A DNA stretch of 30,732 nucleotides, from positions 1 through 30,732 of the forward strand of contig CAYPLR010000021.1 in NCBI GenBank assembly GCA_964411675.1, given 5' to 3'. The notes under the pieces are model-generated. The model was not told the origin of the DNA, made no database searches, and worked only from the letters and a program-made list of their open reading frames with translations. Of the stretch, positions 22,623-30,528 are shown piece by piece. A program made the position numbers and the translations under genes. The number at the start of each line of letters is the position of its first letter. The first letter of the stretch is position 1. Origin of the DNA: JAAYBG01 sp964411675 (GTDB taxonomy: Bacteria > Bacillota_I > Bacilli_A > ML615J-28 > CAG-698).

Positions 22623-23336
22623 ATGAAGAAAGCTTTAAAAATAACAACGATTAGTCTTTTATCCTTGCTAGTTGTTATGATTCTTGTTCTTTTCATTTAT
22701 ACAAAGGATTCTTATGAACCATTAGATGAAATGATGGAGGAAGTAGCACTTCTAGATTTAGGGGAGTTAGAAAAGATTGATGACTTTGACCAAATCAGTT
22801 ACTTTGTAAACGAGCCGAAGAAGAACATTGTAATCCTGCCTGGTGGAAAAGTAAAACCACAAAGTTATGAATACCTTGCAGTTCAATTAGCGCTATCGGG
22901 TTATGATGTTACGATTGTGAAAACAATGTTTAACTTAGCCATCCTAACCCCTAAGTATGGAGCTAGATTTATAAAAGATGATATTGAAAATGTAGTGATA
23001 GGTCACTCCTTAGGTGGAACAGTTGCTAGTATGTTTAGTGAAGGGGATGATCGAATCTCTGATTTAGTTTTCCTTGCTAGTTATCCAATAATAGATGTTT
23101 CTGATAAAAATGTATTAATGATAACCGGAGAATTTGATCTTGTTTTAGATAACAATAAATTACAGGAAAGTGAAAACTTACTCCCTAAAAATTATACATC
23201 TTTTGAAATCTTAGGAGGAAATCATGCACAATTTGGCTGGTATGGAGCTCAAAAAGAAGATGGTATCGCCCAAATTACTACCAAAGCACAACAAGATATC
23301 ATTCTAGATACAATACTCGATTTTATCAAAGGATAA
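22623..23336 (+). CDS. Membrane-anchored alpha/beta hydrolase
   Basis: A 237-aa protein with an N-terminal signal anchor (MKKALKITTISLLSLLVVMI and on, residues 1-27), so the hydrolase domain lies outside the membrane. The nucleophile Ser is in GHSLGG (about 127-132). LMITGEFDLVLD probably supplies the acid residue, and GGNHAQFGWYG the catalytic His. This arrangement fits a family of Bacillota extracytoplasmic alpha/beta hydrolases of unknown substrate. Start ATG 22623 with AAGGGAAGAGG ahead. It is transcribed away from tetR and is not obviously part of the accessory operon. Confidence 0.88.
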   Translation: MKKALKITTISLLSLLVVMILVLFIYTKDSYEPLDEMMEEVALLDLGELEKIDDFDQISYFVNEPKKNIVILPGGKVKPQSYEYLAVQLALSGYDVTIVKTMFNLAILTPKYGARFIKDDIENVVIGHSLGGTVASMFSEGDDRISDLVFLASYPIIDVSDKNVLMITGEFDLVLDNNKLQESENLLPKNYTSFEILGGNHAQFGWYGAQKEDGIAQITTKAQQDIILDTILDFIKG

Positions 23337-23405
23337 TAGATACTTTCTATATCTATATTTTGATCATCATTTAGAATTTTTTTAACAAGTAAGAGGTGTT
23401 TTTAA

Positions 23406-24440
23406 ATGGAAGAAAATAAACACGTAAGACGTAAAAGGTATAGTGGATCCTATCCTAAAAAGTTTAGTGAAAAATATAAAGAGCAAAATCCTAATAAGTA
23501 TACGGATACCATTCAAAAAGTAATGAGTAAAGGCAACACGCCTGCTGGTATGCATAGACCGATTATGGTGGAAGAAATACTATCCTTTTTTGATATTCAA
23601 CCCAACGAAATTGGAATAGACTTAACATTAGGTTTTGGTGGTCATAGTAAAGAAATGCTAGAAAAATTAAATCACACTGGCCATTTACATGGGATTGACC
23701 AAGATCCTTTGGAACTCCCTAAAACAAGAGATAGATTACTAGCGTATGGATTTACTGAACATGATTTTACTCTCCATCAAATGAATTTTAAAGATTTTGA
23801 TCAAGTAAATGAAAAGGGCTTTGACTTCATTCTAGCAGACCTAGGGGTATCTTCTATGCAACTAGATGATCCTCAAAGAGGATTTACCTTTCGAGAAGAA
23901 GGACCACTAGATTTAAGAATGAATCCCAATTCGGGCCTACCTGCCCATATAATCTTACTCGAATTTAGTCAATATAGAATCGAGCAAATGTTAATTGAAA
24001 ATGCCGATGAAGTTTATGCAAAAGAAATCGCTCAGGAAATCACAAAAGAAAAAGAGCAAGGTCATTTTATTCAAACGACTCAAGAGCTTTACAAGGTGAT
24101 ATCTAATGCTTTACAGCATTTATCAAAAGCAAGATTGAGTGAGGAATTAAAGAAAGCAGCAAGTAGAACCTTTCAAGCCTTAAGAATTGAAGTAAACAAA
24201 GAATATGAAGTTTTATTTGAATTACTAGAGAAATTACCCAATCATTTAAATCCAGGTGGTAGAGTTGCCATCCTATCCTTTCATTCAGGAGAAGATCGTC
24301 TTGTGAAGAAGGCATTTAAAGAATATTTTAATGAAGGTATATTTAAAGTAATTGAAGGACCTTTCATTCCATCAAAGGATGAGGTTTATCATAATCCAAG
24401 AGCAAGATCAGCCAAACTACGAACAGCGATTAAAAATTAA
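23406..24440 (+). CDS. rsmH: 16S rRNA (cytosine-N4) methyltransferase RsmH family, extended N-terminus
   Basis: A 344-aa SAM-dependent methyltransferase of the RsmH/MraW family, which methylates N4 of C1402 in 16S rRNA. Family motifs: HRPIMVEEIL (from about 50), the SAM motif DLTLGFGGHS, GIDQDPLEL, DLGVSSMQLDDPQRGF and RMN, and near the end ILSFHSGEDRLVK and NPRARSAKLR. About 48 basic residues precede the normal start. The usual dcw neighbours (mraZ, ftsL, pbp) are absent, so this may be a second paralogue rather than the housekeeping copy. It stands before a run of same-strand genes. Confidence 0.9.
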   Translation: MEENKHVRRKRYSGSYPKKFSEKYKEQNPNKYTDTIQKVMSKGNTPAGMHRPIMVEEILSFFDIQPNEIGIDLTLGFGGHSKEMLEKLNHTGHLHGIDQDPLELPKTRDRLLAYGFTEHDFTLHQMNFKDFDQVNEKGFDFILADLGVSSMQLDDPQRGFTFREEGPLDLRMNPNSGLPAHIILLEFSQYRIEQMLIENADEVYAKEIAQEITKEKEQGHFIQTTQELYKVISNALQHLSKARLSEELKKAASRTFQALRIEVNKEYEVLFELLEKLPNHLNPGGRVAILSFHSGEDRLVKKAFKEYFNEGIFKVIEGPFIPSKDEVYHNPRARSAKLRTAIKN

Positions 24441-24475
24441 GTAGAAAATAGGAATAGTAAAAAGAGGGTAGATCA

Positions 24476-25471
24476 ATGAAACTAGAATTATTAAAAGCAT
24501 TATATGAAAGGCATCATCTTTCGGAAACCGATTATGAGGTAGCAGTAACATTACTAGAAGAAGCAGATAGTTTTTGGGAACAATGTTCTTTGGATGATAT
24601 TAGTATCAGTGAACTCGATGAATTGATTGCTTATTGGGTAGAGAGTGGGAAAAACACAGTTCCTAACTTTATTGTTTTAATGCGTTATTTTAGAGTCATT
24701 AAAAGAAATGATTTATTTATCCATTTAACTAAATATACGGGTGGTTTAGATGTGATTGAAAACATATTGCAAACCATGGAACAAGAAGTAGGAAAAGAAA
24801 CAACAGAAGAGTTTGCAAAAGAAATTACAATTCCGATTCTTGGGATACACCCAACGAAAATGCCGAAATTTACAAGTTTCTTTATGAATCGTTTAGAGAA
24901 GAAGTTTGATGTGAACCGTTTAAGAAAAATTCTTGCGGGTAATAACCATGGAATTCCTGCGCAAGCATTTGCGAAAGAGAAAGAGTATTACGCAAAAGCA
25001 GAGAGTTTAGAAGCTTATCTAAAAGATTTACACCAACGTAAAGTCGCTGAACTGCAGGATTATTGTAATCGCAATGAGGTATGGTTCGAACAAAGAATCA
25101 CTCAGGAAGTAGTTGATTTTGTTGCAAGCGACCAAGAATTACTTTCTGCAGTATTAAAAAACAATAAATTGTATATGAAGAAAATACCTTATGATATTGT
25201 CAGTTATTTAACAGCGAAGACGAAAGAGGAAAGAGCTTACTATTCCTGTCACTGTCCTTTTGCTCGAGAAGCAGTAAAGGATAAGAAAACTTCTATTTCA
25301 CCAAATTGGTGTTATTGTAGTGCTGGTTTTGAAAAGTATCCTTTTGAAATATTGTTTGGTAAAAAATTACCCATCAAGGTATTACATTCTATCTTACAAG
25401 GAGATTCTGACTGTCGTTTTGAAATCTCTTTACTAGGTATTGATTATAAGAAAGTAAAAGAAAGAGGATAA
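24476..25471 (+). CDS. Uncharacterised protein with C-terminal Cys cluster
   Basis: A 331-aa soluble protein. The N-terminal part is helical and charged, resembling a helical-repeat segment. The last ~80 residues carry CHCPFARE, an NWCYCSAGF segment, and ILFGKKLPIKVLHSILQGDSDCRFEI. The ending (GD-x-x-C-R-F-x-I) resembles domains of the 4-vinyl-reductase type that bind small hydrophobic ligands, and the paired cysteines suggest a metal site. I do not assign a name. The flavodoxin-fold gene follows 4 nt after its stop, so they are co-transcribed. Confidence 0.8.
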   Translation: MKLELLKALYERHHLSETDYEVAVTLLEEADSFWEQCSLDDISISELDELIAYWVESGKNTVPNFIVLMRYFRVIKRNDLFIHLTKYTGGLDVIENILQTMEQEVGKETTEEFAKEITIPILGIHPTKMPKFTSFFMNRLEKKFDVNRLRKILAGNNHGIPAQAFAKEKEYYAKAESLEAYLKDLHQRKVAELQDYCNRNEVWFEQRITQEVVDFVASDQELLSAVLKNNKLYMKKIPYDIVSYLTAKTKEERAYYSCHCPFAREAVKDKKTSISPNWCYCSAGFEKYPFEILFGKKLPIKVLHSILQGDSDCRFEISLLGIDYKKVKERG

Positions 25472-25475
25472 AATA

Positions 25476-26156
25476 ATGAAAGTATTACTATTAAATGGCA
25501 GCCCAAAAGGAAAAAATAGCGGAACCTTGTTAATTGCTGAAGCATTTATTGAAGGATTAAAAAAGGTTGGAGATTACGAAGTGGAACAACTAGATATTCA
25601 ACAGTTGGACATCAAACCCTGTTTGGGATGTTTTCACTGTTGGAATAAAACTCCTGGAGAATGTGTAATAAAAGATGATATGAAGGAAGCCTTGCAAAAA
25701 TTTATTGCAGCGGATGTTATTATTTGGAGTTTTCCACTTTATTATTTTTCTATGCCTTCGCAAATTAAAGCATTTATGGATCGGTTACTACCTCTTAATA
25801 CAGGTAAAATGGTTTTAGTAGAGGGTAGAGCTACTCATCCTGCAAGATATAATCTAGCGAAACAATATGTGTTAATTTCATCTTGTGGATTTTCTAATTT
25901 AGAACATAATTATGAAGCACTGGTGAAACAATTTGAACTAGTCTTTGGAGAAGGTGTTACATCAATTTTATGTGCCGAAGGACCAATGTTACGAATCAAA
26001 GAAGCTTCTCCTGTAGTAAAACCCTATTTAAAGAAGGTAGTTAATGCGGGTGTTGAATATGCACAAAATAAAACTCTCAGCAAACAAACAATCAGTAGTT
26101 TACAAGAATTAATGATTCCAAGTGAAATGTACACAAAACTAGCAAGTATGGAGTAG
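25476..26156 (+). CDS. Flavodoxin-fold NAD(P)H-dependent oxidoreductase
   Basis: A 226-aa FMN-dependent reductase of the NADPH-dependent FMN reductase/flavodoxin-2 group. The FMN phosphate loop is LNGSPKGKNSGT (6-17). A CLGCFHCW segment (about 49-56), often seen in iron-sulfur or redox flavoprotein relatives, follows. The second flavin loop is WSFPLYYFSMPSQIKAFMDR. No ferredoxin domain is present. Its neighbour is the Cys-rich protein upstream (4-nt gap), so a joint redox role is possible. It ends with TAG. Confidence 0.88.
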   Translation: MKVLLLNGSPKGKNSGTLLIAEAFIEGLKKVGDYEVEQLDIQQLDIKPCLGCFHCWNKTPGECVIKDDMKEALQKFIAADVIIWSFPLYYFSMPSQIKAFMDRLLPLNTGKMVLVEGRATHPARYNLAKQYVLISSCGFSNLEHNYEALVKQFELVFGEGVTSILCAEGPMLRIKEASPVVKPYLKKVVNAGVEYAQNKTLSKQTISSLQELMIPSEMYTKLASME

Positions 26157-26164
26157 GTATCCAT

Positions 26165-26632
26165 TTGGAAAAAACAAATGCAATGCGCATCTTGTCGCAA
26201 TTAAAAATTGATTATCAGATTCACACCTATCAAAACGATGGAAATGTGGAAGGAACCCATGTTGCTAGTTTGATCGGGATTCCTCCAGAACGGGTGTTTA
26301 AAACATTGGTAACGGAAGCAAACAATAAAATGAACTATGTGTTTTTAGTTCCCGTATTGAAAAACTTAGACTTAAAGAAAGCTGCAAAAGAAGTGAATGT
26401 GAAATCCATTGCTTTAATCAAGCAAAAGGATTTGTTACCCCTAACAGGTTACATTCATGGAGGCTGCTCCCCCATTGGAATGAAGAAGGCATTTTCAACA
26501 TGGATTGATTCTTCAGCATTAACATTTTCGAAAATCGTCTTTAGTGCTGGGAAAATTGGTTACCAAATAGAAATGTCTCCTCATGATATTGAAAATGGTT
26601 TTCCAGTGAAATTTGCTGATATTAGTATATAA
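26165..26632 (+). CDS. ybaK: YbaK/EbsC-type Cys-tRNA(Pro) deacylase
   Basis: A 155-aa trans-editing factor that hydrolyses misacylated Cys-tRNA(Pro). Family marks: KTNAMRIL at the N-terminus, a VFKTLV segment with the catalytic Lys, and GGCSPIGMKK at about 98-107. The start is a TTG at 26165, because homologues begin with the KTNAMR stretch; an ATG six codons later would cut into it. The ribosome binding site (GGAG, 11 nt away, inside the previous gene) is weak. Confidence 0.9.
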   Translation: MEKTNAMRILSQLKIDYQIHTYQNDGNVEGTHVASLIGIPPERVFKTLVTEANNKMNYVFLVPVLKNLDLKKAAKEVNVKSIALIKQKDLLPLTGYIHGGCSPIGMKKAFSTWIDSSALTFSKIVFSAGKIGYQIEMSPHDIENGFPVKFADISI

Positions 26633-26643
26633 AGGAGGTTGAA

Positions 26644-27462
26644 ATGTTAGAATTACCAGAAGTATTGGCTTACGCCAAGCAATTAGAAACTGCATTACAA
26701 GGGAAAATAGTAAAAAAAGTTTATCCACCCACCAATGAACATAAATTGACATGGTTTAGTGGTAATCCAGAAAACTATGATGGATTGCTAAAAGAAAAAA
26801 TGTTTACTAGAGCTCAAGGATTTGGAATTGTATTAGAACTTGAGTTTACCGATACTTATATCGCTATTGATGATGGGATTACTCCTCGCTATTTACAACT
26901 AGGTGAAGAGATTCCTACTAAATACCAATTGCTGATTGAATTTACAGATCAATCAAAACTTGCATTTACTGTTACGATGTATGGAGGAATTCTCGCTCAT
27001 AAAGGTGATTGTACCAATGAATATTACATAACTAGTAAACAAGCGAAAAGTATATTATCACCTGACTATACGATTCATGATTACTATGCTGTTGTTCATA
27101 AAACTAGTGAGAAATTATCAGTAAAAGCACTACTAGCAACAGAGCAAAGATTTCCTGGACTTGGAAATGGTGTTTTACAGGATATTTTATTTGTTGCTGG
27201 AATCAATCCAAAACGTAAAATTGTAACATTAACCAAAGAAGAGCTCGATTGCTTATTTCATGCCATCAAAGATACTTTACAAACCATGTGTGATTTAGGT
27301 GGCCGTGATACAGAAAAAGATATTTATGGTCATGAAGGATGCTACCACACAAAACTATCAAGCAAAACATATAAAAATGGCTGCCCACAATGTGGTGGAC
27401 AGATTACAAAAGAAGCATATATGGGTGGTTCAGTATATTACTGCCCTAATTGTCAGAAATAA
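26644..27462 (+). CDS. Fpg/Nei-like DNA glycosylase family protein without N-terminal Pro
   Basis: A 272-aa member of the formamidopyrimidine-DNA glycosylase/endonuclease VIII family by overall architecture: an N-terminal beta domain starting MLELPEV, a helix-two-turn-helix with GLGNG (172-176), and a C-terminal zinc finger with Cys247, 250, 267 and 270 ending YYCPNCQK. Active enzymes start (M)PELPEV; here Leu2 replaces the nucleophilic Pro, while Glu3 is kept. The zinc-finger Arg that contacts damaged DNA also seems absent (GGSVYY rather than GRxxxY). It may belong to a divergent subfamily with altered or lost lyase activity. It has a strong AAAGGAGG site and starts 11 nt after ybaK. Confidence 0.88.
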   Translation: MLELPEVLAYAKQLETALQGKIVKKVYPPTNEHKLTWFSGNPENYDGLLKEKMFTRAQGFGIVLELEFTDTYIAIDDGITPRYLQLGEEIPTKYQLLIEFTDQSKLAFTVTMYGGILAHKGDCTNEYYITSKQAKSILSPDYTIHDYYAVVHKTSEKLSVKALLATEQRFPGLGNGVLQDILFVAGINPKRKIVTLTKEELDCLFHAIKDTLQTMCDLGGRDTEKDIYGHEGCYHTKLSSKTYKNGCPQCGGQITKEAYMGGSVYYCPNCQK

Positions 27463-27468
27463 ATAAAA

Positions 27469-27513
27469 AGCATTGATCAATGATATACTATCATTTGGTC
27501 AATGCTATTTTTT
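27469..27513. terminator. Bidirectional terminator between convergent genes
   Basis: AGCATTGATCAA-TGATA pairs with TATCA-T-TTGGTCAATGCT, with one bulged T and G-U pairs, loop TAC. T runs flank it in both directions. It ends both the Fpg-like gene and the Na/Pi cotransporter gene, whose stop codon lies at its edge. Confidence 0.85.
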
Positions 27514-29175
27514 CATATAATATGGATCGATGATGTTTTCTGCGATGTTGCAGCAATGATCACTGATTCTTTCTAGGTTAGATAGAATGTCAACATAGTG
27601 AATATCGTTTAGGATATTACTAGTATCAATGGCATTTAATTGCTCTTTGCGATATTTTCGCTCTAAAGTATCGATTTCTTCTTCGAGTTTGATGATTTGG
27701 GAAGCTATTTTTTTATCGCGATTTTCAAAAGTTTTAGCAGCATAATTAACTTGATGATTGATTTGATCAAAGAAGTAGTTTAAATTCTTTAATGTTTTCT
27801 CATCAGTAATTACACCTACATTATAACGGTCTTGGAAGAATTCTACTAAGTTAACAGAGTGATCCCCAATTCGTTCTAAATCACGAATGGTATCGATATA
27901 AATTGCTTGATTGATACTCTCTTCATCACTGAAATTCTCAGTATGAACTTGCATTAAGTAATCGTGAATTAAGTGATTGTAGACATCCATTTGATCTTCC
28001 AACATCATGCATTTTAAGAAATGAACATCATTATTCTCATTCAAATACTTATGAGCACATTCAACCATTTTAATGGCAACTTTGCTCATATCAATAATAG
28101 ATAAACGTGAACTTTCTAACGCTAAAATGGGTGATTTTTCTAGTAAATCCTCATTTAGGTATTTTGCTGATATATATTCTTCATCACCAACTGGGGTGTC
28201 AGGAATAATCTTTTTGATTAATACCAGTAAGTATTTAATAAAGAAATACAAAATGGTTGTTGTTGTAACATTAAATACTAAGTGAACAACGGCTAAGGTT
28301 AACATATTACCCTCGCCAAAGACATTTGTTTCTAATAGTTCAAACAAAGTCGTAAATGGCTTTAAAAAGATTAAAAATAATACAGTTCCTAAAGTTTTAA
28401 AGATGATATTTCCAATAGCAGCTTGTTTTGATTCACGACTTCCACTGATACTAGCAAGTAAAGCAGTAACGGTAGTACCAATATTAGAACCAAACAAAAT
28501 TGGAATAGCAGCAACTAGAGGAATTGTCCCTGTTGAAAACATTTTTTGTAAGATTCCAATAAAGGCAGAAGAGGATTGAATTAGTGCTGTTAATGTTGCT
28601 CCAGTAAAAACACCTAGTATCCAATGATTAGATAATGCTTCTATGATTTTTGTAAAGAATGGGAAAGTTGCTAATTCTTTTAAACCAGTTCCCATAAATT
28701 CTAAGCCAAGGAATAATACACCAAAACCAAGAATGGCTTCGCCAGATAAATTCCAACGTTTTATATTGATAAAGAGAACTAAAATAGCTCCAATAAAGAT
28801 GATAGGTAAAGCATAATCAGAAGCATTAATACCTATGATAAAAGCGGTAATCGTGGTTCCGATATTTGCTCCTAACATAACACCAACACCTTGTTTTAAC
28901 GTCATGATTCCTGCAGATATTAAACCAACAACAATAACAGTAGTTGCTGAGGATGATTGTATGACAACGGTAATCAAAATACCGACTAAAATAGCTTTAA
29001 AGGTATTGCTTGTTGTTTTTTGAATTAACATTTTTAATTTATTACCAGCTAGTTTTTTTAGGGAGTCACTCATCAAATTAATTCCAAATAAGAAGAGTCC
29101 TAAACCACCTAAAGCAAAGAAAATGATGGTAAGTAAATTGTTTTCGGTTAATGAAAAAATAGAAAGTATATTCAT
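27505..29175 (-). CDS. Na/Pi cotransporter family protein with PhoU-like tail
   Basis: A 556-aa membrane protein of the NptA/YjbB type (sodium-phosphate cotransport). The two inverted repeats each carry the QSSSA signature: VVIQSSSATTVIVVGLISAG (about 71-90) and ALIQSSSAFIGIL (about 197-209). GANIGTT and GSNIGTT elements follow them. About eight to ten membrane helices are followed from about residue 345 by a helical cytoplasmic PhoU-like domain (DTIRDLERIGDHSVNLVEFF and LERISDHCCNIAE), often linked to control of phosphate flux. It is convergent with the Fpg-like gene and divergent from the EamA gene. Confidence 0.93.
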   Translation of the reverse strand: MNILSIFSLTENNLLTIIFFALGGLGLFLFGINLMSDSLKKLAGNKLKMLIQKTTSNTFKAILVGILITVVIQSSSATTVIVVGLISAGIMTLKQGVGVMLGANIGTTITAFIIGINASDYALPIIFIGAILVLFINIKRWNLSGEAILGFGVLFLGLEFMGTGLKELATFPFFTKIIEALSNHWILGVFTGATLTALIQSSSAFIGILQKMFSTGTIPLVAAIPILFGSNIGTTVTALLASISGSRESKQAAIGNIIFKTLGTVLFLIFLKPFTTLFELLETNVFGEGNMLTLAVVHLVFNVTTTTILYFFIKYLLVLIKKIIPDTPVGDEEYISAKYLNEDLLEKSPILALESSRLSIIDMSKVAIKMVECAHKYLNENNDVHFLKCMMLEDQMDVYNHLIHDYLMQVHTENFSDEESINQAIYIDTIRDLERIGDHSVNLVEFFQDRYNVGVITDEKTLKNLNYFFDQINHQVNYAAKTFENRDKKIASQIIKLEEEIDTLERKYRKEQLNAIDTSNILNDIHYVDILSNLERISDHCCNIAENIIDPYYMKK

Positions 29176-29342
29176 AATTGCTCCTATTTATTTTATCCTT
29201 GATAATTATACCTTAAAAAAGAGGATTTATCAAGGCAATTAAAGGCTGAAACGTTTTCAAGAGAAAAGATATTTAAAAATAATTAATAATACTCGATTTT
29301 ATTTTTGTTTTGTGATAAAATATTCAACTAGAGGATTATAAT

Positions 29343-30248
29343 ATGAACAAAAAAACATTAGGCAATCTATTAGCATTATTTACTGTTATGATATGGGGAA
29401 CTACGTTTGTTGTTACCAAGAATCTTTTAAATAGTTTTAAGCCAATTGAAATTTTGCTGTATCGTTTTGTCATTGCCTTTGTAGCTTTACTTATTGCCTA
29501 TCCTAAAATATTTACTATTAAAAAATGGAAGCATGAAGTAGTTTTTGCTTTGGCTGGTTTATCAGGAGTAGTAATTTACCAATTTTTGGAAAATACAGCA
29601 CTTACCTATACTTCAGCAACTAATGCATCAATTATCACTTCTATGTCGCCTTTCTTTACTGCTATTTTGTCTTTTTTTTTGTTAAAAGATGAAGGTTTAA
29701 CAAAGCGATTTATTATAGGTTTTATTATTAGCATTTTAGGAGTAATTTTGGTCACATTTAATGGTATGTTTATATTAGAATTAAATCCACTTGGGGATTT
29801 ATTACTAGTGATTGCTGTATTTATGTGGGCTACTTATTCTGTGGTGACAAAGGTTGCTTCGAAATATGGTTATCATATGATTCAAGTAACAAGAAGAATT
29901 ACTTTATATGGAGTTATCTTTATCACACCTATTTATCTAATTTCAAATCCTGATTTTGATATGAATAAAATATTAGTATTGGAGAATGGCTTATCAATTG
30001 CGTTTCTCGGTTTAATTGCTTCAGCACTATGCTTCTCAACATGGAATATTGCTGTAAAACATATTGGAGCAGTAAAAACGACAATCTATATTTATGCAAT
30101 TCCTGTTGTTACCATTATTTTTTCTGCTATTTTCTTACATGAAAAATTAACTTGGATGGGAATCTTAGGAGCAGTATTAACAATTATCGGTCTTATTGTT
30201 TCAACAAGAAAAAATAGACATCGAAGTATCGTCATTGAAGATGAATAA
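29343..30248 (+). CDS. EamA/DMT family transporter
   Basis: A 301-aa membrane protein of the drug/metabolite transporter superfamily with ten predicted helices in two EamA repeats. Repeat 1 starts GNLLALFTVMIWGTTFVVTK and contains LENTALTYTSATNASIITSM. Repeat 2 starts GDLLLVIAVFMWATYSVVTK and ends with ILGAVLTIIGLIVS. The substrate (amino acids, other metabolites) cannot be told. The ATG at 29343 has AGAGGA ahead. A tRNA-Leu begins 6 nt after the stop. Confidence 0.92.
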   Translation: MNKKTLGNLLALFTVMIWGTTFVVTKNLLNSFKPIEILLYRFVIAFVALLIAYPKIFTIKKWKHEVVFALAGLSGVVIYQFLENTALTYTSATNASIITSMSPFFTAILSFFLLKDEGLTKRFIIGFIISILGVILVTFNGMFILELNPLGDLLLVIAVFMWATYSVVTKVASKYGYHMIQVTRRITLYGVIFITPIYLISNPDFDMNKILVLENGLSIAFLGLIASALCFSTWNIAVKHIGAVKTTIYIYAIPVVTIIFSAIFLHEKLTWMGILGAVLTIIGLIVSTRKNRHRSIVIEDE

Positions 30249-30254
30249 AAAGAT

Positions 30255-30338
30255 GCGGCTGTGGCGAAACTGGTAGACGCGCTATCTTCAGACGGTAGTG
30301 TTTATAACATGTCGGTTCGAATCCGATCAGCCGCACCA
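30255..30338 (+). tRNA. tRNA-Leu (anticodon CAG)
   Basis: An 84-nt class II tRNA with encoded CCA. Acceptor GCGGCTG pairs with CAGCCGC; the discriminator is A. The anticodon arm CTATC-TTCAGAC-GGTAG gives CAG, reading CTG. The variable arm is TGTTTATAACA and the T arm GTCGG-TTCGAAT-CCGAT. No promoter is evident in the 6 nt after the EamA gene, so it may be read from that gene's transcript. Confidence 0.96.
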
Positions 30339-30350
30339 TTTACGAACGCT

Positions 30351-30397
30351 AACTTTGATACAAAAGCAAACGATGTTTGCTTTATATCAAAGTTTTT
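30351..30397 (+). terminator. Nested hairpin terminator of tRNA-Leu(CAG)
   Basis: AACTTTGATA/TATCAAAGTT outside and AAGCAAAC/GTTTGCTT inside, followed by TTT. Confidence 0.75.
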
Positions 30398-30443
30398 GCA
30401 TTAAATAGGCCTATTTTGGGTGAAGAATAGGCTAAAATATAAG

Positions 30444-30489
30444 AAAAAGCTCTGAAATCTGTTGATAAAACGAATATTAGAGCTTTTTT
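30444..30489 (+). terminator. Third hairpin of module copy 2
   Basis: A perfect 10-bp stem AAAAAGCTCT/AGAGCTTTTT followed by T, a good terminator shape. Confidence 0.6.
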
Positions 30490-30528
30490 ACTGCTTTATG
30501 GGTTACACTTTTTAATTATTACAAAAAG

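Larger units (their letters stand above)
30344..30528 (+). repeat. tRNA-Leu-linked three-hairpin module, copy 2
   Basis: Homologous to 12351-12535 (constant offset of 17,993 at both ends) and placed 5 nt after the CCA of tRNA-Leu(CAG). The nested first hairpin (30351-30394) is almost identical. The second (about 30407-30432) differs in sequence but still pairs. The third (30444-30489) pairs AAAAAGCTCT with AGAGCTTTTT and is stronger than in copy 1. Confidence 0.85.

Noticed and set aside
29247..29259. cre-like sequence TGAAACGTTTTCA
   Set aside because: It is one base shorter than the cre consensus, so half-site spacing is wrong.
12260..30528. Integrated element bounded by the two tRNA-Leu loci
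   Set aside because: The tRNAs have different anticodons and both are complete. The 18 kb between them holds ordinary genes with no integrase. The repeats are better seen as tRNA-linked modules.
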